Source of the DNA: DAOUEG01 sp964595455
GTDB taxonomy: Bacteria > Chloroflexota > Dehalococcoidia > Dehalococcoidales > RBG-16-60-22
NCBI GenBank assembly: GCA_964595455.1
Contig: CAZQQL010000030.1
Location: 1 to 31,446 of the forward strand
Reading direction: 5' to 3'
DNA: 31,446 nt
Part shown: piece by piece, positions 24,940 to 31,446 of the stretch
Numbering within the stretch: position 1 is the first letter of the stretch
Layout of the letters: each line of letters opens with the position of its first letter
Position numbers and translations under genes: made by a program
The notes under the pieces: generated by a model
Database searches by the model: none
The model's input: only the letters and a program-made list of their open reading frames with translations
What the model was told of the DNA's origin: nothing

Positions 24940-26955
24940 TCATTTACCGGCCAGAGAATTTTGCAGGATTTCCGCGATGTCCTTTACGGCTAGATTGTTT
25001 TCCAGCCCCTGCTCCCGCACCTCGTTTTCCAGCATGGTCAGGCAGTACGGGCAGGCGGTAGCCAGCAGGTCCGGTTTTTTTGCGGTGACCTGGTCGAGGA
25101 GGATAGCGCTGATGCGCCGTTCCCCTGTCTCGCTCATCCACATGGCGCCGCCGCCGGCGCCGCAACAAAGAGCATTCGGGCCGCAGGGTTCTTTTTCCAA
25201 CATGGTCATGCCGGGTATACTGCCGAGGATACGTCGCGGGGGATCATAGATGTCATTGTAACGTCCCAGGTAGCAGGGATCATGATAAACCACCGTATGC
25301 TGCCGTTGCTCGACGGAAAGATTTATCGTCCCGCTTGCCAGGAGATCATTGATTAGGTGCGTATGGTGAATAACCTCGTAGCAGCCGCCAAACTGCGGGT
25401 ACTCCTGTTTAAAGACATTGTAGCAGTGAGGGCAAGCGGTAATGATCCTTTTCACACCATATCTGGCGAACGTTGCGATGTTTTCGCGGGCCAGTTCCCG
25501 GAACAGGTATTCATTGCCGGTACGGCGGGCGGCATCACCGCAGCACTTCTCCTCGGCGCCCAGGATGGTGAAATCTATACCCGCCGTCTTCAGCAGGCGG
25601 CTGATGGACCCGGCAATCCGCTGGATGCGTTCATCGTAAGCCCCCAGGCAGCCCGCCCAGAAAATGGTCTCCGCCGGTTTATCCGGGGACGGTCTGGAAA
25701 TGCTCAGTCCTTCCGCCCAGTTGCCGCGGTACATCCAGGCTTTGCCCCAGGGATTACTGTTTTCTTCAATGTTGCGGTAGAACTGCCGGACCTTGGCCGG
25801 GATATCGGCGGCCATGAGGACGCGGTCGCGGCGTATGTCCACGATACGTCCGGCGTGCTCGATATCCACCGGGCAGACTTCCTGGCATGCCCGGCAGGTC
25901 ACGCAGTCCCAGATTTCTTCTTCACTGACGATACCGCCCACGAATCCCGGCAGTGAGTCCGAAAGGCCATGCTTAAGGAGGGTGGAGCCGGTCTCGATAA
26001 GGTGGTGTTTCAGGTTGAGTACCTGTTCCCGGGGGGAAAGCTCCCGGCCGCTCTGCCGGGCCGGGCAGACCTCGTGACAGCGCCCGCATTCCGTGCAACT
26101 GTAGAGGTCCAGCATCTGTTTCCAGGTTAAGCCGGGTATCCGCGATGCCCCAACGGTATCTTCAGCATCGAGATCGGGAGCGCTCAGGGCGCCTTTCGGC
26201 TCATGTGATCCGTACAGCAGATTGAAGGGAGACGCCAGGATATGAAGGTGCTTGGAGCGGGGAATGTACACCATAAAACCGAGTATTACCGCGTAATGGA
26301 GCCACCAGGTCACCAGATAGCCCGTCTCCAGGACTGATTGGGACAGCCCGCTTGAGGTAAAGACGTTCGCCAGCGTGGCGCTGACCGGTGGCCAGAAGTC
26401 CGGTGTACCCTTCGATGCGTAGCCGAACCCAGCCGAAAGAAAATGCAGCAGCATCAGGCCGAAAACGAGCCCGAGGATGATGCCTGCTTCGGGGCTGGAC
26501 TTCAGTCGCGCGGGTTTCAGCATATACCGTCTGACAGCCGCCCAGGCAAGGGCGATGATGACGCAGATACCGGCGATGTCAAGGATGGAAAAATAAACGG
26601 TCTCGAACGGAGTGCCGTCGATATATGGATACAGTCCGAATCCCGCTGAAAACCCGATGAACACCAGATAGCTGATGAAGAAGAGACCGAATCCCCAGAA
26701 CATGAACGCATGTCCCAGGCCGGACCTGTCTTCCCGGGTAACGAATTTCAGGTTGCAGCGCTGGAACAGCACCTCGTTCAGCATCGTGAGCATGCGCCGG
26801 CCAATGCTATCGGACCGCTTTTCAGGACGCCCGATTCTCAGTAACCGTACAAGGAATACACACCGTTCAAGGAACAGCCCGAAAGCCAGGGCGAACAGTG
26901 CCCAGAACAGGACGTATCCCCAGACGCCGGACAGGTTCATTGTGACCGGTGACAT
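24940..26955 (-). CDS. Membrane-bound HdrD-like Fe-S oxidoreductase, probable ETF:(mena)quinone oxidoreductase
   Basis: This 671-residue protein joins an N-terminal membrane domain to a soluble iron-sulfur region. About six hydrophobic segments (roughly residues 12-30, 84-106, 120-142, 158-178 and 208-230, plus a shorter one) resemble NarI-type cytochrome b. Histidines such as 82, 171 and 220 are candidate heme ligands. Two [4Fe-4S] motifs follow: Cys287, 290, 293, 297 and Cys351, 354, 357, 361. Then come two CCG domains: Cys436, Cys471-Cys472-Gly, Cys508-x-x-Cys511, and Cys561, Cys597-Cys598-Gly, Cys635-x-x-Cys638. This is the layout of the membrane ETF:menaquinone oxidoreductase (EMO) family of anaerobic fatty- and aromatic-acid degraders. 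Next to etfAB, it should pass ETF electrons to quinone. GGAG six bases before fixes the ATG at 26955. Confidence 0.92.
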   Translation of the reverse strand: MSPVTMNLSGVWGYVLFWALFALAFGLFLERCVFLVRLLRIGRPEKRSDSIGRRMLTMLNEVLFQRCNLKFVTREDRSGLGHAFMFWGFGLFFISYLVFIGFSAGFGLYPYIDGTPFETVYFSILDIAGICVIIALAWAAVRRYMLKPARLKSSPEAGIILGLVFGLMLLHFLSAGFGYASKGTPDFWPPVSATLANVFTSSGLSQSVLETGYLVTWWLHYAVILGFMVYIPRSKHLHILASPFNLLYGSHEPKGALSAPDLDAEDTVGASRIPGLTWKQMLDLYSCTECGRCHEVCPARQSGRELSPREQVLNLKHHLIETGSTLLKHGLSDSLPGFVGGIVSEEEIWDCVTCRACQEVCPVDIEHAGRIVDIRRDRVLMAADIPAKVRQFYRNIEENSNPWGKAWMYRGNWAEGLSISRPSPDKPAETIFWAGCLGAYDERIQRIAGSISRLLKTAGIDFTILGAEEKCCGDAARRTGNEYLFRELARENIATFARYGVKRIITACPHCYNVFKQEYPQFGGCYEVIHHTHLINDLLASGTINLSVEQRQHTVVYHDPCYLGRYNDIYDPPRRILGSIPGMTMLEKEPCGPNALCCGAGGGAMWMSETGERRISAILLDQVTAKKPDLLATACPYCLTMLENEVREQGLENNLAVKDIAEILQNSLAGK

Positions 26956-26975
26956 ACTAACTCCGTTGTTTTAAC

Positions 26976-28943
26976 CTAGATATCAAAGGCTTTCATGTAG
27001 CCTTCGTTGATGGCATCCAGAACCCGCCGCGGCAGCGCACAGTCCCCGACAGCGTACAGCTCTCCCACCTGTCCTCTCAGTTCCTGGAAAAGACGGTTGT
27101 TGGAACGGTAGCCGGTAGCCATCACTATGGTATCCACATCTCTCACGATGCGTTCTTCCCCGGTGATGACATCCGCGATGGTTACGGTTGTGCCTTCGAT
27201 GCTTTTAACCATCGCCAACGGTGTTACCGTTACCCCGTTCCGCTTGAGCCTGTCCCAAATGACCGGTATGTGCGTCCCAATCATGTGGGTCATCAGTCCC
27301 CAGTGTGTATTGATGCTGCTGAAATGGGTCAGCATTTCCACCTGTCTGCTCTTTTCCGCCAGGAAGTCCGCGACCGTCGGGCCTTCCTGGAAACCGGTCG
27401 CATCATAGACGATTACCCGCTCGCCGGCGGTTACCTCGCTATTGAGAACCTGGGATGGGGTAGCGACGTTTTCCTGTTCCCAGCCGGGGACAGGTACGAT
27501 GAACGGACGGGAACCGGTGGCTATGATGACCGTGTCCGGATGGGCGCCCTTGATGGTTTCAGCGGTGGCCTCTGTATTGATCAGAATCCTGACGCCCAGC
27601 TTGTTTATCTGGGTGACTAGGAACCGGGTGACCTGGTTGAACTCTTCCCGCCCGGGAGCCCTGCTCAACGTATTGACCTGGCCGCCGAGTTCGCCCGATT
27701 TTTCATACAGGGTTACGTCATGACCGCGGATAGCCGCTACCCTGGCGGCTTCCATGCCGCCGGGACCGCCGCCTACGATGATGACTTTTTTCTTCCGTTC
27801 CGCCGGCTTGATCGTAACGAACCGGGTGGATTCCTGGCTGAGCACGGCGTTCTGCGTGCAACGGAGTATCTCGATGCCATAGTCCCAGCAGCCCTGGTTA
27901 CAGCCGATACAGAGGCGGATATCCTCGGTGCGGCCTTCACGGGCTTTGTTCGCAAATTCGGGATCGGCCAGTTGCCCCCTTACCAGTCCTACCATGTCGC
28001 AGTGACCGTCCGCGATGGCTTGCTCTGCCAGGGCGGGATCGTTGATGCGGCTTACGGCCACGACCGGGATAGACTTCACCGCCTGCTTGATGCCGGATGC
28101 CAGCGGTACGGAGATCGAGGCTGGCGGATAATACATGGAACCCACGGTCGTTGCATAGGATGCGCCGCCGCACCCGATGCTGACATTGAGCAAATCGACC
28201 CCGCCGGTGTCTTCCAGAGCCCGGGCTATCCTGGCGTTGTCTTCGTTGTCCATGCCTTCGTACGATAAGTCGTCACCCGGAATCCGGAAGCTGAGGATGA
28301 AGTCCTTGCCGACCGCTTTACGGATGCGTTCCACGATCTGCGTGGCGAAGTACATCGGCTCGCCCCACCTGTCCGTCCGCTGGTTGGACCACCGGCTCCA
28401 GGACTGCTGGACGAGGTCGCCGTGGCAGGCATGTATCTCGACACCGTCCAAACCGCCCTCCTGGCAGACAACGGCATATTTCACGAAGGAATCGATTCTC
28501 CCGTTCAGTTCCTCTTCGTCCATGGCCTGCCATTCCGCCACGCTCTCCATCTGCCCCATCTGCCGGGTGTATCCCCAGGTCTGGTTGTACGGCTGGGCAT
28601 AGGAACCGCCATAGTTGAACAGCTGCATGATGGCCAGAGTGCCGTGTTCGTGCAGAGCATCCGCCATTTTGCGGCATTTCGGTATCAGTCTCTCCGGCGT
28701 CGGCGGGGAAAAATTGGTAAGTTCGCTGCCGCCCGAAGGTGCATAGCACCCCAGCGGGCCGATAACATTAAGCGCGCAGCCGCCTCTGGCACGGGCAGCC
28801 TGGTACGCTATGTACCGTTCGCCGTCGGTTTCATCCGCACAGAACGGCAACGCAACAGGGATGCCGTGACCGGGAAAGATGATACGGTTTTTCGCCGTCC
28901 TGGTGCCTATCCTGATAAGTGAAAAAAGGTGCTCGAACTGCAT
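26976..28943 (-). CDS. Old Yellow Enzyme-like flavoprotein, paralogue 4 (type B, altered active site)
   Basis: This 655-residue protein starts behind AGGAGA. It has the FMN barrel, cluster motif (CIGCNQGC then Cys after nine residues) and nucleotide-binding C-terminus of this set. Like paralogues 3 and 5 it reads HACHGDLVQQSWSRWSNQR, so the OYE tyrosine is replaced by Asp176. The histidine seen in type A is replaced by Cys258 (SIGCGG). The second dinucleotide region (VIVYDATGFQEGPTVADFLA) lacks a glycine motif. It lies 20 bp upstream of the HdrD-like gene, and 29 bp separate it from paralogue 5. The redox direction and substrate are unknown. Confidence 0.9.
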   Translation of the reverse strand: MQFEHLFSLIRIGTRTAKNRIIFPGHGIPVALPFCADETDGERYIAYQAARARGGCALNVIGPLGCYAPSGGSELTNFSPPTPERLIPKCRKMADALHEHGTLAIMQLFNYGGSYAQPYNQTWGYTRQMGQMESVAEWQAMDEEELNGRIDSFVKYAVVCQEGGLDGVEIHACHGDLVQQSWSRWSNQRTDRWGEPMYFATQIVERIRKAVGKDFILSFRIPGDDLSYEGMDNEDNARIARALEDTGGVDLLNVSIGCGGASYATTVGSMYYPPASISVPLASGIKQAVKSIPVVAVSRINDPALAEQAIADGHCDMVGLVRGQLADPEFANKAREGRTEDIRLCIGCNQGCWDYGIEILRCTQNAVLSQESTRFVTIKPAERKKKVIIVGGGPGGMEAARVAAIRGHDVTLYEKSGELGGQVNTLSRAPGREEFNQVTRFLVTQINKLGVRILINTEATAETIKGAHPDTVIIATGSRPFIVPVPGWEQENVATPSQVLNSEVTAGERVIVYDATGFQEGPTVADFLAEKSRQVEMLTHFSSINTHWGLMTHMIGTHIPVIWDRLKRNGVTVTPLAMVKSIEGTTVTIADVITGEERIVRDVDTIVMATGYRSNNRLFQELRGQVGELYAVGDCALPRRVLDAINEGYMKAFDI

Positions 28944-28972
28944 GACACGTTTCTCCTGCTGATGGATGAGTG

Positions 28973-30937
28973 TTAAATATCGAAGGCCGTTTCATACCCC
29001 TCATGGATGGCCTCCATATAGCGGCGGGGGAGCTTGCAGTCTCCCACCTGGTGGAGTTCACGGACGCGGCCTTTCAGCGCCCTGTACAGGCTTTTATCAG
29101 ACCGGTAGCCGGTCGCCATAACGATGGTATCCACGCCTTCGATGACACGTTCTTCGGCGGTTATGACATCGGCGATGGTCACGGTCTTGCCCGCTATCTG
29201 CCGGATGGTGGATAGCGGATTGATCGGTATGCCGTAAGCCTTCAGCCTGGCCCAGACGATGGGTATATGCGTGCCGATGTTCATCATCTGCAGCCCCCAG
29301 TAGGTGTTGATGACCGGGAAATAAGTGAAATACTCGACTGTTTTTCCTTTTTCCGCCAGGTACTCGGCCACGGTCGGGCCTTCCTGGTGGCCGGTGGATT
29401 CGAAAACGATGACATTGGCGCCGGTTTCGACCTCCCCGTTCAATACCTGGTACGGACTGACCACGTTGTCCTGGTCGGAACCGGGTACTTGCAGAATGTA
29501 GGGAGTTGAACCGGTCGCCAGGATGACGGCATCGGGGTCGCCCTGGAGGATGAGGTCGGCGGTAGCTTCGATGCCGAGCTTGACGGTTACCCCCAGCTTG
29601 TTGATCTGGGTGATGAGAAATCGTGTTACCTGGTTGAATTCCTCGCGGCCGGGAGCCTTGCTGAGCACATTGATGGCGCCGCCGAGCTGCGTTTCCTTTT
29701 CATACAACGTCACGTCATGGCCACGGAGGGCCGCGACGCGGGCCACTTCCATGCCGCCGGGACCGCCGCCGATAACGATGACCTTCTTCTTGCGTTCTGC
29801 TTTTATTATCGTACCGAAACGGGTCGCCTCACGCGCGGACGTGGCGTTCTGGGCACAATTTGAAGCTCCCGCGCCATCCCAGCAGGCCTGATTGCATCCG
29901 ATACACATACGGATATCGTCCAACCGGCCTTCCCGGGCTTTGTTGCCGATTTCCGGGTCCGCCATATGTGCGCGCACCATGCCGACCATATCACAGTGGC
30001 CTTCAGCAATGGCTTTTTCAGCCAGCGCCGGATCATTAAAGCGGCTGGTGGCCATCACCGGGATGGACTTGACCGCCTGCTTTATCCCGGAAGCCAGCGG
30101 GATGCCGATCGAACCCGCCGGGATATACATGGAACCGACGGTATAGGCGTAAGAAGCGCCGCCGTTGCCGCAGCTGACGTTGATGAGATCGACATCACCG
30201 GTCTCCTCGAGAGCCCGAGCGACTGCCGCGTTGGCCTGGTTATCCATGCCGTTGTAGGAAAAGTCGTCTCCGGGAATGCGGACGCTGATGAGGAAATCCC
30301 GGCCGCAGGTTGCCTTGACAGCCTCCACGACCCGGCTGGCAAAGTACATCGGCTCGCCCCATTTATCGGAACGCTGGTTGGACCACCTGCTCCAGGACTG
30401 CTGGACCAGGTCGCCGTGACATGCATGCACCTCGATACCGTCCATCTCTCCGTCCCTGCAGAGTCTGGCGTAATAAGCGAACAGATCGACTTTCTTTTCG
30501 AGATCGCTGTCATCGAAATTCTGCCACTCGGCCACACTCTCCTGCTGGCCGGCCGGGGCCGTGAACCCCCAGGTATTAATGGAATTGATGTACAGGTACG
30601 AATCACTGTAGATGTAGAGTTGTATGAGGCCGATGGTGCCGTGTTCGTGGAGGCCCTCGGACAGACGCTGGAGCTTGGGAATGACCAGAGAGGGAGTCGG
30701 GGGCGGTACCGGCGTGGGCCCCAGTTTGATCGGCTGGTCGTAACAACCGATGGAGCCGATTATGTTCAGAGCGCTGCCGCCTCTGGCGCGAGCGACCTGG
30801 TAAGCGATATATTCGGTGCCGTGTGATTCGTCATTCATGAAGCCGAGAGCCGGGACTCCATGGGCGGGAAAGCCCAGACGGTTTTTTGCGGTCCTGGCAC
30901 CGACTTTAATGGGGGAAAACAAGTTTTCAAACTGCAT
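28973..30937 (-). CDS. Old Yellow Enzyme-like flavoprotein, paralogue 5 (type B, altered active site)
   Basis: This 654-residue protein is the first gene of the long leftward operon and shares the type B traits. HACHGDLVQQSWS places Asp176 where OYEs have tyrosine, and SCGNGG places Asn258 at the dienoyl-CoA reductase histidine site. The QLYIYSDS segment replaces the type A QLWH motif. The [4Fe-4S] ligands are in CIGCNQAC plus Cys after eight residues, then AQN. The first Rossmann motif (VIGGGPGGMEVA) is intact and the second (VIVFESTGHQEGPTVAEYLA) is degenerate. A GGAG site lies about 14 bases before the ATG, farther than usual. Transcription probably begins about 94 bases upstream, from the promoter at 31038-31066. 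Confidence 0.9.
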   Translation of the reverse strand: MQFENLFSPIKVGARTAKNRLGFPAHGVPALGFMNDESHGTEYIAYQVARARGGSALNIIGSIGCYDQPIKLGPTPVPPPTPSLVIPKLQRLSEGLHEHGTIGLIQLYIYSDSYLYINSINTWGFTAPAGQQESVAEWQNFDDSDLEKKVDLFAYYARLCRDGEMDGIEVHACHGDLVQQSWSRWSNQRSDKWGEPMYFASRVVEAVKATCGRDFLISVRIPGDDFSYNGMDNQANAAVARALEETGDVDLINVSCGNGGASYAYTVGSMYIPAGSIGIPLASGIKQAVKSIPVMATSRFNDPALAEKAIAEGHCDMVGMVRAHMADPEIGNKAREGRLDDIRMCIGCNQACWDGAGASNCAQNATSAREATRFGTIIKAERKKKVIVIGGGPGGMEVARVAALRGHDVTLYEKETQLGGAINVLSKAPGREEFNQVTRFLITQINKLGVTVKLGIEATADLILQGDPDAVILATGSTPYILQVPGSDQDNVVSPYQVLNGEVETGANVIVFESTGHQEGPTVAEYLAEKGKTVEYFTYFPVINTYWGLQMMNIGTHIPIVWARLKAYGIPINPLSTIRQIAGKTVTIADVITAEERVIEGVDTIVMATGYRSDKSLYRALKGRVRELHQVGDCKLPRRYMEAIHEGYETAFDI

Positions 30938-30994
30938 AGGTTGGATACGTGCTCCTTCGTCATGGGTTCCGTCAGGAAGAGAATTGAGATATAA

Positions 30995-31009
30995 TTACAA
31001 AATTTGTAA
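30995..31009. promoter_or_regulatory. 15-bp palindrome, candidate operator for the IclR-family regulator
   Basis: TTACAAA and TTTGTAA form perfect arms around one central base. The site lies 57 bp before the start of OYE paralogue 5 and about 22-36 bases downstream of the expected transcription start. The size and symmetry fit the short palindromes bound by IclR-family regulators, one of which is encoded directly upstream. Binding is an inference. Confidence 0.5.
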
Positions 31010-31037
31010 AAATCGTGACAAAAAATGATTACTTTTA

Positions 31038-31066
31038 ATTTTAGTATTCTCATGGTCTTCTGTCAA
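31038..31066 (-). promoter_or_regulatory. Consensus-like sigma-70 promoter of the OYE/ETF operon
   Basis: On the minus strand TTGACA (31066-31061) and TAAAAT (31043-31038) are separated by exactly 17 bases. The -35 is the full consensus and the -10 matches five of six positions. The start of transcription would be near 31031, in the gap between the IclR-type gene and OYE paralogue 5. Confidence 0.7.
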
Positions 31067-31155
31067 GTTATTCCGGAAAAAACGAAGCCTGAATTTGGGG
31101 TTCCGATGTACGGGCAGGAAGCTGCAAACGGAGAAGGATAGACCGGTTCTGGTCC

Positions 31156-31446
31156 CTAATCTCCTGTGTAACCAAGTTCGCGAGAGATAGAAAGTGCACA
31201 TTCTCTGACTAGAGGAGATTGTTCTATCATTTTCTCCCGGGTCAATCGTTGGGAAGGACCGAAAGTGCTAACAGCCCCCACAACATTGCCTTCACCATTT
31301 TTCAGGACGGCCGCAACGCCTCGCACCCCGACGTAACATTCTTCGTCGTCATAGGCGACTCCTTCCGCCTTGATGGATACCAGGTGTTTCCTCAACTCAT
31401 CGAAACTGGTGATGGTATTTGGAGTATATCGTTCCAGCTTGTTGCT
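31156..31446 (-). CDS. IclR-family transcriptional regulator, C-terminal part
   Basis: The frame runs leftwards from the window edge, so the N-terminal winged helix-turn-helix is missing and only about 96 residues of the effector-binding domain are seen. They match the IclR C-terminal pattern: YTPNTITSFDELRKHL, then IKAEGVAYDDEECYVGVRGV, AAVLKNGEGNVVGAVSTFGP, and a final helix with RECALSISRELGYTGD. A TTG at 31395 is only an internal codon. The gene lies directly upstream of, and in the same direction as, the OYE/ETF operon, with a promoter and palindrome in the 218-bp gap. It is the natural candidate to control that operon, sensing a small molecule such as a pathway intermediate. Confidence 0.85.
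   Translation of the reverse strand, partial: SNKLERYTPNTITSFDELRKHLVSIKAEGVAYDDEECYVGVRGVAAVLKNGEGNVVGAVSTFGPSQRLTREKMIEQSPLVRECALSISRELGYTGD

Noticed and set aside
31140..31156. Imperfect GACC...GGTC repeat after the IclR gene as its terminator
   Set aside because: The stem is short and mismatched and no T run follows on the minus strand.

Overview
The window looks like a catabolic region from an anaerobic bacterium. It combines a 2-oxoacid:ferredoxin oxidoreductase, family III CoA-transferases, a molybdenum hydroxylase with an iron-sulfur-rich electron-transfer subunit, an electron-transfer flavoprotein (ETF) with a membrane HdrD-like ETF:quinone oxidoreductase, and five large Old Yellow Enzyme (OYE)/trimethylamine-dehydrogenase-like flavoproteins. 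The very Ser/Thr-rich linker behind the lipobox of the solute-binding protein resembles lipoproteins of Dehalococcoidia-type Chloroflexota. That placement is an inference, and other anaerobes such as Desulfobacterota or Clostridia are not excluded.

Layout: 1-9417 is read rightwards. It holds the 3' end of a DHDPS-family gene, a peptide-type ABC solute-binding lipoprotein, two CaiB/BaiF CoA-transferases, the alpha and beta subunits of a 2-oxoacid oxidoreductase, two DppB/DppC-type permeases and an NTF2-like protein. A hairpin at 9420-9447 separates this block from two leftward blocks.

The first leftward block (15113 to 9505) encodes a three-subunit molybdenum hydroxylase plus a small hypothetical protein. 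Its FAD subunit has a complete GltD-like NAD(P)H/FAD module inserted within it. A promoter and a 12-bp palindrome lie just upstream. The second leftward block (30937 to 15729) reads OYE, OYE, HdrD-like membrane protein, EtfA, EtfB, EthD-like protein, SDR, OYE, OYE, OYE. It is preceded by a consensus-like promoter, a 15-bp palindrome and the 3' part of an IclR-family regulator gene.

Working model (inference): an imported organic acid is activated to a CoA thioester by the CoA-transferases and modified by the Mo enzyme, SDR and OYE-like enzymes. Electrons from the OYE-like enzymes could pass through EtfAB to the membrane HdrD-like protein and the quinone pool, and the OFOR would oxidise a 2-oxoacid intermediate. 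The substrate cannot be read from the sequence. The five OYE-like proteins fall into two types, and one type lacks the usual OYE catalytic tyrosine. No tRNA, rRNA, CRISPR array or insertion sequence was seen.
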